From positions 4,154,001 to 4,218,000 of the forward strand of contig NZ_AP022314.1 of assembly GCF_009936235.1 (NCBI RefSeq): 64,000 nt of DNA, read 5' to 3'. The position numbers and the translations under genes were made by a program. The notes below the pieces were generated by a model. The model was not told where the DNA came from, ran no database searches, and saw only the letters and a program-made list of their open reading frames with translations. The DNA is from Mycobacterium xenopi. Lineage in GTDB: Bacteria; Actinomycetota; Actinomycetes; Mycobacteriales; Mycobacteriaceae. Each line of letters opens with the position of its first letter. Position 1 is the first letter of the stretch. Of the stretch, positions 51,366-58,183 are shown one piece after another.

Positions 51366-52400
51366 CTAGCCGCGCAGCGGTGCGAACGCGAATTCACGCA
51401 GCCCTTCTCGCGGGCCGACGGCCGCCCGAAATCCCAGCAACTCGGCGGCGCGCGCGGGATCGGCGACGATGTGCCGCACGTCGCCGCTGCGGTAGCGACC
51501 GGTAATGACCGGCGACACCGGGTTGCCGCGCGCCTCGCACAATGCTGTCGCGACCTCCAGGATCGAAATCGGCTCCCCCGAGCAGACGTTGGCTGCGGTG
51601 AAGCCGCCGCGCTCGACGGCCACCGCAGCGACATTGGCGGCGGCCACATCGTCGACGTGGACGAAGTCGCGCATCTGACCACCATCTTCGAAAACCGGTG
51701 GCGGTTGGCCCTTTTCGAGCGCGGAGCGAAAGATCGCCGCCACACCCGAATACGGGGTGTCGCGCGGCATCCCGGGACCGTAGACGTTGTGGTAGCGCAG
51801 TGCCATCACCGAGCCGCCCGTCGACTCCGCCCAGGCAAGCGCGTAATGCTCCTGCGCGGTCTTGCTGGCCGCATACAAACTGCGGGGCCGCAACGGCGCA
51901 TCCTCGTCGACCGGCCGCCACCTCACGCCAAGCCCGCACAGCGGGCAGCGATGCTCGAACACCCCCGCGTCGAGATCCTGATAGCGCCGCGGCGGCGGGT
52001 CCACCGGCCCGTGCTGCGGGCAGTCGTAGCGGCCCTGCCCATAGACCACCATCGACGACGCCAGCACCAGACGCCGCACCCCGGCGGCGAACATCTGGGC
52101 CAGCAGCACCGCGGTGGCGAAGTCGTTGTGGCTGCCGTATGCCGGCGCGTCCGCAGCGTCGACGCCCGCGCCGACCACCGCGGCCTGATGACACACCAGA
52201 TCGACACCGGCCAACAGCGGGGCCAGCGCCTCGGCGTCGCGGATGTCGACGTGCCGACAGCCCGGCGGTGCCGCTGCACCGGGCCCGTGTGCGGCGGGCA
52301 GCAGCGCATCGACGGCTAGCACGTCATGACCCGCGGCTTGCAGCGCCGCGTGCACGCGGGCCCCGATGAAGCCGGCGGCGCCGGTCAGCAGCACTCTCAC
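51366..52400 (-). CDS. galE3: NAD-dependent sugar epimerase/dehydratase (GalE3-like)
   Basis: From GTG 52400 the 344-residue extended SDR (Rv0536-like) starts RVLLTGAAGFIGARVHAALQ with the GxxGxxG motif, has VLASSMVVYGQGRYDCPQHG, and the catalytic YxxxK in RPRSLYAASKTAQEHYALAW. A CPLCGLGVRW segment after a Cys is an unusual insert also present in this subgroup. It interconverts a nucleotide sugar; substrate is unknown. GTG overlaps the TGA of the phosphorylase gene (GTGA). Confidence 0.9.
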   Translation of the reverse strand: MRVLLTGAAGFIGARVHAALQAAGHDVLAVDALLPAAHGPGAAAPPGCRHVDIRDAEALAPLLAGVDLVCHQAAVVGAGVDAADAPAYGSHNDFATAVLLAQMFAAGVRRLVLASSMVVYGQGRYDCPQHGPVDPPPRRYQDLDAGVFEHRCPLCGLGVRWRPVDEDAPLRPRSLYAASKTAQEHYALAWAESTGGSVMALRYHNVYGPGMPRDTPYSGVAAIFRSALEKGQPPPVFEDGGQMRDFVHVDDVAAANVAAVAVERGGFTAANVCSGEPISILEVATALCEARGNPVSPVITGRYRSGDVRHIVADPARAAELLGFRAAVGPREGLREFAFAPLRG

Positions 52401-53173
52401 GGCAGGTCGAACGGCAGCTTGACACTGATGTGTGGCAGGCACTGCGTGCACGTGTGTTCGGTGGCTACCCGGCCGATCGCCTCATGCACCAGCTTTTTGA
52501 ACGGCTCGATGTACTTTTCGAATTCGGCGAACACCTCGTCGGATTTGACCCCGGCGCCGACGTCGACACCGGCGTCCAAGTCGGTCACCAAACCAATGGC
52601 CGCATAACACATTTCGAGTTCACGAGCCAGCACTGCCTCGGGATAGCCGGTCATGTTGACCAGCGTGCATCCCGCCGCGGCATACCATCGGCTTTCCGCC
52701 CGAGTGGAAAACCGCGGGCCTTGGACCACCACCATGGTGCCGCCGTCGACGACGCCGGGGATGCTGGTGACCGCGGCCCGCAGCGCGGGGCAGTACGGGT
52801 CGGCGAAGCTGGCGTGCACACCGCCGGATTCGAAATACGTGTCCGCGCGGCCGTGGGTGCGGTCGAGCAGCTGGTCGGGCACCACCACCGTGCCCGGCCC
52901 GAGCTCGGCGGTCAGGCTGCCGACCGCGCACGGCGCAAACACCCGCCGCACCCCCAGCGCGCGCAGCGCCCACACGTTCGCTCGATACGGCACGGTGTGG
53001 GCCGAGTATTCGTGGCGCGCGCCGTGTCGCGGCAGAAACGCAACCTCGTGCCGGCCGACGGTGCCCACGGTGACCGGAGCGCTGGGTGCGCCGTACGGGG
53101 TGTCCAGGTTGATGGTGCGCGCGTCGGCTCCGAAGAAGGTGTAGAAGCCGCTGCCGCCGATCACTCCGAGCAC
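52397..53173 (-). CDS. pnp: S-methyl-5'-thioadenosine phosphorylase
   Basis: The 258-residue protein (Rv0535-like) is a trimeric purine-nucleoside-phosphorylase-type enzyme: VLGVIGGSGFYTFFGADAR, FLPRHGARHEYSAHTVPYRA N, MVVVQGPRFSTRAESRWYA and LVNMTGYPEAVLARELEMCY, where MTGYPEA carries the adenine-site residues. It splits 5'-methylthioadenosine with phosphate. GTG 53173 is used since the fold begins there. It is coupled to galE3 and divergent from menA, 30 bases away. Confidence 0.92.
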   Translation of the reverse strand: MLGVIGGSGFYTFFGADARTINLDTPYGAPSAPVTVGTVGRHEVAFLPRHGARHEYSAHTVPYRANVWALRALGVRRVFAPCAVGSLTAELGPGTVVVPDQLLDRTHGRADTYFESGGVHASFADPYCPALRAAVTSIPGVVDGGTMVVVQGPRFSTRAESRWYAAAGCTLVNMTGYPEAVLARELEMCYAAIGLVTDLDAGVDVGAGVKSDEVFAEFEKYIEPFKKLVHEAIGRVATEHTCTQCLPHISVKLPFDLP

Positions 53174-53203
53174 CCGCTCATTGTGCCGTGGAAGGATCGG
53201 GCC

Positions 53204-54076
53204 GTGGCCACCGTCAGGCAATGGGTCGCCGGAGCGCGTCCCCGCACGTTGCCCAATGCCGTCGCGCCGGTGGTCGTCGGCACCGGTGCGGCGGCCTGGC
53301 TGCATGCGGCCGTGTGGTGGAAGGCGTTGCTGGCGCTGGCCGTGGCGGTGGCGATGATCGTCGGCGTCAACTTCGCCAACGACTATTCCGACGGCATTCG
53401 CGGCACCGACGACGAGCGGGCCGGCCCGGTTCGGCTGGTGGGCTCACGACTGGCGGCGCCGCGCTCGGTGTTGGCGGTGGCCGTGGCGAGTTTGAGCATC
53501 GGCGCGGCGGCCGGCCTGGTGCTGGCATTGGCCAGCGCGCCATGGCTGATCGTGGTCGGTGTCTTGTGCGTCACCGGTGCGTGGCTGTACACCGGCGGTG
53601 CAAAACCCTACGGCTATGCGGGGTTTGGCGAGGCCGCTGTGTTCGTGTTCTTCGGTCTGGTCGCCGTGTTGGGCACCCAGTACACCCAGGCGTTGCGAAT
53701 CGACTGGGTAGGCGTGGTGCTCGCGGTCACGGCCGGCGCGCTGTCGTCGGCGGTGCTGGTGGCCAACAACCTGCGCGACATCCCCACCGATGCGCGGTCG
53801 GGCAAGAACACGCTGGCCGTACGCCTCGGCGATGCCAGGACGCGGGTGCTCTACCAGGGCTTGCTGGCCAGCGCGGGCGGGCTGACTTTGGCGTTGACGG
53901 TTGCGACGCCGTGGTGTGCCGCGGGATTGGTGGCCGCGCCGCTGGCGGTGCGGGCGCTGCGCCCGGTGCGCTGTGGGCGCGAGGGGCGTGAGTTGATTCC
54001 TGTGCTGCGCGACACCGGTCTGGTCATGCTGGTGTGGTCGATCGCGGTGGCGCTCGCGTTGGGATTAGCCGGCTGA
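53204..54076 (+). CDS. menA: 1,4-Dihydroxy-2-naphthoate polyprenyltransferase
   Basis: The 290-residue UbiA-family membrane protein (Rv0534c-like) has the first Asp-rich motif NFANDYSDGIRGTDDERAGP (NxxxDxxxD) and the second VANNLRDIPTDARSGKNTLA, with about eight membrane helices. It attaches the polyprenyl tail to DHNA to give demethylmenaquinone. GTG 53204 gives VATVRQWVAGARPRTLPNA. The 3' end overlaps the convergent SnoaL-like gene by 12 bases. FabH, the next gene in M. tuberculosis, is absent. Confidence 0.95.
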   Translation: MATVRQWVAGARPRTLPNAVAPVVVGTGAAAWLHAAVWWKALLALAVAVAMIVGVNFANDYSDGIRGTDDERAGPVRLVGSRLAAPRSVLAVAVASLSIGAAAGLVLALASAPWLIVVGVLCVTGAWLYTGGAKPYGYAGFGEAAVFVFFGLVAVLGTQYTQALRIDWVGVVLAVTAGALSSAVLVANNLRDIPTDARSGKNTLAVRLGDARTRVLYQGLLASAGGLTLALTVATPWCAAGLVAAPLAVRALRPVRCGREGRELIPVLRDTGLVMLVWSIAVALALGLAG

Positions 54077-54409
54077 GGTGCCGGTCCAGTACTCGACGAA
54101 CCGCCCGTCGGCCAAGCGCAGGATGTCGTTGCCGAAGAACGTCGTGACGGCCTCGCCGCTCTTGCCGCGACCGCTCCATCGCCCGGCCACCAAATCGCCG
54201 TCGACCAGCGGGCCGACTTCGATCTCGAACGTCAGCTCGTCGAACATGTTGCGGGTTTCGTCGATGATCGCCTGCAGCTCAGCCGCACCGTGCACCTCGC
54301 GATTAGGCCAATGCCCGACGAAGTTGTCGGTGACGATCTCGTCGGCGATCGGCTTGCCAGACCACAACTGGTAGATCCATCGGCGATACAGGTCACGTGC
54401 ACTGCTCAT
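54065..54409 (-). CDS. SnoaL-like/ester cyclase family protein
   Basis: The 114-residue protein has the NTF2-like SnoaL pattern: LYRRWIYQLWSGKPIADEIV, DNFVGHWPNREVHGAAELQA, the DELTFEIEVGPLVDGDLVAG RWSGRG strand pair and FFGNDILRLADGRFVEYW. Some relatives cyclise polyketides or act on steroids, but many have no known substrate. It is convergent with menA and overlaps its end. Confidence 0.85.
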   Translation of the reverse strand: MSSARDLYRRWIYQLWSGKPIADEIVTDNFVGHWPNREVHGAAELQAIIDETRNMFDELTFEIEVGPLVDGDLVAGRWSGRGKSGEAVTTFFGNDILRLADGRFVEYWTGTSAG

Positions 54410-54449
54410 GGCGCCAAGTTACCTGGCTGCCTCTGCGGCGTCGCCCTAA

Positions 54450-55018
54450 TCAGGCGGCCTTGTCCAGCAGCGCGATGATCGCCGCGCGCAGCTGCGCGGT
54501 GTAGACGTGCTCGGTGATCAAGCCGATGGCTGTCTTGTCGCCGCCGCGCAGGATGCCTAACAGCATGTGCTCGCAGCTGATCACGTTGTCGTTGTGCGCC
54601 AAGGCTTCTCGGAGCGCCAACTCGAGCGCCTTCTTGGCGGGCCGGGTAAATCGGGTATGCCCGCGCGGGCGCCGACGCCGCCGGACCGCGGCAGCGCATG
54701 GGCGAACGCGTCGCGGCCGAACGTGCGGGCTACCGCATCGCGCACGGCATCTAGGTCGATGCCGATGGCGCGCAGTGCCTCGGCGTCCTCCTGAAACGAC
54801 TCGTCTGGCGCCGTGGACTTCTCGGCAAGCCGGGCCCGTATCACGTCGGCGGTCAACCCATAGCCGTCCAACAACGCCGACAGGTCATGATCCGCCGCTT
54901 GCACAACGCCCAGCAGCAGGTGCTCGGCACCGATTTCGTGACAACCCAATTCACGGGCCTCCTCGTGGGCCAGCACCACCGCGACTCGGGCGTTGCGGCT
55001 GAACCGCTCGAAAACCAC
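54450..55018 (-). pseudogene. Clp N-terminal-domain protein (ClpC2-like), one frameshift
   Basis: This is a two-repeat Clp_N protein without ATPase modules. Repeat 1 is FERFSRNARVAVVLAHEEAR ELGCHEIGAEHLLLGVV. After a linker the frame breaks at about 54664 (one base missing), and repeat 2 continues RFTRPAKKALELALREALAH NDNVISCEHMLLGILRGG and ends ALLDKAA. The repaired length is about 189 residues. ClpC2 proteins of mycobacteria resemble the ClpC1 N-domain and can bind ClpC1-directed antibiotics such as cyclomarin. This gene follows an HTH gene by three bases, as a regulated pair. Confidence 0.78.
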
Positions 55019-55021
55019 GGC

Positions 55022-55249
55022 CTATCTCCTCCGGTTGTATTTCTGGTGCACGGCTTGCCGGCTCACCCCGAGCGCGTCGGCGATAGCCTGCCAGCTCCAG
55101 CCCTGTTCACGAGCGTTGGCGACGTGGATGGCCTCAAGCCGCTCCTGCAGCCGCTGCAAGGCGCGGACCGCTCGCAACCCGACCGCCGGGTCGGCGCTGC
55201 TCATCGCGTCGGCGGTTTCACCCAGCGACAGGTCAGACGCTTCACCCAC
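55022..55249 (-). CDS. Small helix-turn-helix regulator
   Basis: GTG 55249 gives 75 residues: a helical N-terminal part (AVRALQRLQERLEAIHVANA) and a C-terminal HTH, GWSWQAIADALGVSRQAVHQ, ending KYNRRR. It is three bases upstream of the Clp_N gene. Two identical inverted-repeat sites lie directly before its start codon, so it probably represses its own operon. A longer frame upstream exists but would place those sites in coding sequence. Confidence 0.83.
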   Translation of the reverse strand: MGEASDLSLGETADAMSSADPAVGLRAVRALQRLQERLEAIHVANAREQGWSWQAIADALGVSRQAVHQKYNRRR

Positions 55250-55253
55250 GCAC

Positions 55254-55269
55254 GTCAAGCTAACTTGAC
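55254..55269. promoter_or_regulatory. Operator candidate 1 (GTCAAG-N4-CTTGAC)
   Basis: GTCAAG (55254-55259), four bases, CTTGAC (55264-55269): a perfect 6-base inverted repeat four bases upstream of the HTH start codon. The same sequence occurs at 55281-55296. Confidence 0.7.
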
Positions 55270-55280
55270 ACCTGCTCGTT

Positions 55281-55296
55281 GTCAAGGAAGCTTGAC
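55281..55296. promoter_or_regulatory. Operator candidate 2 (GTCAAG-N4-CTTGAC)
   Basis: Second exact copy of GTCAAG-N4-CTTGAC, with spacer GAAG. The centres of the two sites are 27 bases apart, between two and three helical turns, so two dimers could bind together. Both sites lie between the DUF4229 gene and the HTH gene. Confidence 0.7.
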
Positions 55297-55301
55297 GCCC
55301 G

Positions 55302-55610
55302 TCATTCGGGTGGCACGTCGCCGCGCAGCCGGGCCCGCAGTTGTTCGCGGTCACGGCGCCGACGCTCGCCGACCGTGGCCAATCCGGCAGTGGCGCGCCG
55401 ACGCAGCGCACCGAAAATCCAGATACCCAAAGGCATTCCGAGAACCAAGGCGAACAACACCGCGACGACCACCGGGAATTCGCTTACCCCCACCAGCCGC
55501 GCCGCACAAACGATCAGCGCGCTAAGCGCGACCACCAGCCCCACCCGGGCCGCGGCGTAAAGCAGCACGTCAACGACCACCCGTCGCGTCGAGGTCGGTC
55601 CTTCTGCCAC
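55302..55610 (-). CDS. DUF4229 small membrane protein (Rv0531 homologue)
   Basis: The 102-residue protein has two membrane segments, VLLYAAARVGLVVALSALIV (about 15-34) and FPVVVAVLFALVLGMPLGIW (about 45-64), and a basic Arg-rich tail (GERRRRDREQLRARLRGD). This is the DUF4229 layout. Rv0531 lies at the equivalent place in M. tuberculosis. Function is unknown. Confidence 0.87.
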   Translation of the reverse strand: MAEGPTSTRRVVVDVLLYAAARVGLVVALSALIVCAARLVGVSEFPVVVAVLFALVLGMPLGIWIFGALRRRATAGLATVGERRRRDREQLRARLRGDVPPE

Positions 55611-55655
55611 GATGCGAGCCTACGGCGCAGGTATATTCGGACCAAGGAGGTGCTG

Positions 55656-55817
55656 ATGCTTTACCTGCTCCTCGTCTTGGTCCTGGGGACACTGATCTAC
55701 ATCGGCTGGCGCGCCGCTCGGTCGCAGGCCAACCGGCCGAAGACCCGCGTCATCGGACCCGACGACGATCCAGAGTTCCTGTGGCGGTTAAGCCACGGCG
55801 ACAACAACCCGCGATAG
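55656..55817 (+). CDS. Small membrane-anchored protein (Rv0530A-like)
   Basis: ATG 55656 follows AAGGAGGTGCTG, a near-perfect ribosome site. The 53-residue product has one membrane segment (LYLLLVLVLGTLIYIGWRAA) and a charged tail (RVIGPDDDPEFLWRLSHGD). It is short but well supported by the ribosome site and by a counterpart annotated as Rv0530A in M. tuberculosis. It is divergent from the DUF4229 gene and convergent with the MinD-like gene. Confidence 0.8.
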   Translation: MLYLLLVLVLGTLIYIGWRAARSQANRPKTRVIGPDDDPEFLWRLSHGDNNPR

Positions 55818-55837
55818 CCGACCGGCCCCGGAGCCGG

Positions 55838-57130
55838 CTAGATGAAATGCGCGGTGGGCCGCCGCTGATCGCTGGGGAAACCGTCGGCGACAATCGCGGC
55901 CAGCTCGATCAGTGCCTCGCGGGTTTCCCGCTTCAACCGCTCCAAGTTGATCTCGGCGCCCTCCTCGAGATGAGGGTCGAACGGTATCAACCGCACCGCG
56001 CGGCATCGTCGCGAGAAATGATCGACCACCTTCTGCATGTCGACTTTGCCTGAGCGTGGCCGCACCGCGTTGATCACCGCGATCGACCCGCGCACGAGGT
56101 TCTCGTGGCCGTGGGCGTCCAACCAATCCAACGTCGCCGAGGCGCTTCGCGCGCCGTCGATCGATCCAGAGCTGACCACGATCAAGGTGTCGGCCTTTTC
56201 TAGCACCCCCGACATTGCCGAGTGCAAAAGCCCAGTGCCGCAGTCGGTGAGCACGATGCCGTAAAAGCGCTCAAGTATTTCTAGGGTGCGACGGTAGTCG
56301 TCGGCGCTGAACGCTTCCGATACCGCCGGATCGGTTTCCGACGCCAGCACTTCCAGCCGGCTGGGCCCTTGATTGGTGTAGCTACGCACGTCGCTGTAGC
56401 GTTCGATGCCCTGGGCGTCACGCAGCAAATGCCGCACCGTGGCCGGCGTCTCCACCGGCACCTTCTGGCTCAGCGTGCCGCGGTCGGGGTTGGCATCGAC
56501 CGCCACCACCCGGTCGCCGCGAATCGAGGCGAACGTCGCACCCAGGCAGGCGGTGATGGTGGTCTTGCCCACCCCGCCCTTCAGCGACACCACCGCGATC
56601 CGATAGCAACCGCGCAATGGCCTGTTGGCCTGGACTACGAGGTCGTTGTAGCGGGTCACCCGCGGGCTTTCCCCGACGTTGATCAAGTGCCCCGACAGAA
56701 TGTAGAGCCACCTCCGCCAACCCTCCGACGGCGGCGGCTTGACCTGCCGCAACAGCGTGCTGGTGGACAGCTCCGGATACGGGGACAGCGGTAGGGACGC
56801 CGGACGGTACTGGGTGTCGATGGACGTCGACGGGTCGGGTGCGCCGCCGTAATAGCCGTAGGCCGTCGGCTCCGGTGGATGCGGGATCCCCGTGGCCGGG
56901 GTGGCGGCCGCCCAGGCCCGCGGCTCGGCGACCGTTTGCGGGGGTGGTACGCCGCGCGTCTGCGCCTCGCTGAACCGGCGCTGGGTGCGGAACCCGGCAA
57001 AGGCCTTCGTCTCCGCGTCGCTGGTCCTTTGGTCCGGCTCGCCGGGATGTCGCTGCGGTGGCAGCTGTGTGGTCGGCTGATCTTCGCGGCGACCGGAGGA
57101 CCCAGCGTCCTGCGGTGGATGGTCAGACAC
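55838..57130 (-). CDS. MinD/ParA-like ATPase (Rv0530 homologue)
   Basis: The 430-residue protein has a Pro/Gln/Arg-rich N-terminal region of about 130 residues, then a deviant Walker A motif VVSLKGGVGKTTITACLGAT (about 185-205), Walker A' DRVVAVDANPDRGTLSQK and a Walker B region GIVLTDCGTGLLHSAMSGVL. The layout is that of mycobacterial ParA/MinD relatives such as EspI-type proteins. Its role in this operon region is unknown. It lies downstream of ccsA on the same strand. Confidence 0.9.
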   Translation of the reverse strand: MSDHPPQDAGSSGRREDQPTTQLPPQRHPGEPDQRTSDAETKAFAGFRTQRRFSEAQTRGVPPPQTVAEPRAWAAATPATGIPHPPEPTAYGYYGGAPDPSTSIDTQYRPASLPLSPYPELSTSTLLRQVKPPPSEGWRRWLYILSGHLINVGESPRVTRYNDLVVQANRPLRGCYRIAVVSLKGGVGKTTITACLGATFASIRGDRVVAVDANPDRGTLSQKVPVETPATVRHLLRDAQGIERYSDVRSYTNQGPSRLEVLASETDPAVSEAFSADDYRRTLEILERFYGIVLTDCGTGLLHSAMSGVLEKADTLIVVSSGSIDGARSASATLDWLDAHGHENLVRGSIAVINAVRPRSGKVDMQKVVDHFSRRCRAVRLIPFDPHLEEGAEINLERLKRETREALIELAAIVADGFPSDQRRPTAHFI

Positions 57131-57211
57131 GTGAATTTCCCCTCGTTGCAGTACTCGGGTCGCCTGTGACGAACATATCGCAGAGCCCGGTTGACGCCCC
57201 CCGACGTGTGG

Positions 57212-58183
57212 TCAGCCCACACCTGCGTAGGAGTGCAAACCTACCGTGACCAGGTTAACGAAGAAGAGGTTGAACACCATGGCCACGAACCCGACGACGT
57301 TGATCCAGGCCGCCTTCCGGTCGCGCCATCCCGCCGTCGACCTGGCGTGCAGGTAGGCCGCGTAGACCACCCACGCGACAAACGACACCGTTTCCTTGGG
57401 ATCCCAGCCCCAGTAGCGGCCCCAGGCTTGCTCGGCCCAGATCGCGCCGAAGATCACACCGAAGCCGAACACGGGGAAGGCGAAGATCGTGGTGCGGTAG
57501 GCGATACGGTCCAGCGTCTGCGCGTCGGGCAACCGCCGCACGATGCGCGCCAACATGCCGGGGGCATCGGCGTCGCTGAGGCGCGACATCTTTAGCAGAA
57601 ACAGAATGCTGGCCACGCCGGCGACCAAGAAAACCCCGGACCCGAGGCTGACCACCGAGACATGAATCGGCAGCCAGTAGGACTGCAGCGCCGGCATGAC
57701 CGGAGCGGCGTTGGCATAAAGCCAGCGCCCGGACACGGTGAGCAGGATCAACACCGGCACCAGCAGGAACACCCACAGCGGGCGATGCTGCGAGCGGCGC
57801 AGCACGACGGTGCCCGCGCCCAGCGCGCACAGGCAGGTCAGGTTGATGAACTCGTACATGTTGCCCCACGGCGCCCGCAGCGTCGCCAGCCCGCGCAGCA
57901 CGATGCAGGCCAGCAACAGCGCGATGCCGACATAGGCCACAGCCAGACCGCCCCGCCCGATTCGTTCGTCGACGGGGCGACTAGGCGCGGTGTCGATGAC
58001 GCCAGGGGCCGCGCTGTCGGGGGTTACCGCACCGGCGGCTACCAGCTGCCCGGCGGCACGGGTGCGGCTATAGGCAAGTTCGACCGCCAGCAGCACCAGC
58101 GCGACCACCAGCGCGACCACCGCCGAGGTGAACGCCCAGTCGGAGTAGCGGGCCAGCCCGACGTCTACATGCACGGTGTTCAT
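57212..58183 (-). CDS. ccsA: Cytochrome c biogenesis protein CcsA/ResC
   Basis: The 323-residue membrane protein (Rv0529-like) contains the haem-binding tryptophan-rich motif WGRYWGWDPKETVSFVAWVV and the conserved TLRAPWGNMYEFINLT and YWLPIHVSVVSLG segments with His ligands. With ResB it forms the system II haem lyase that exports haem and attaches it to cytochrome c outside the membrane. ATG 58183 overlaps the resB stop (ATGA). Confidence 0.95.
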   Translation of the reverse strand: MNTVHVDVGLARYSDWAFTSAVVALVVALVLLAVELAYSRTRAAGQLVAAGAVTPDSAAPGVIDTAPSRPVDERIGRGGLAVAYVGIALLLACIVLRGLATLRAPWGNMYEFINLTCLCALGAGTVVLRRSQHRPLWVFLLVPVLILLTVSGRWLYANAAPVMPALQSYWLPIHVSVVSLGSGVFLVAGVASILFLLKMSRLSDADAPGMLARIVRRLPDAQTLDRIAYRTTIFAFPVFGFGVIFGAIWAEQAWGRYWGWDPKETVSFVAWVVYAAYLHARSTAGWRDRKAAWINVVGFVAMVFNLFFVNLVTVGLHSYAGVG

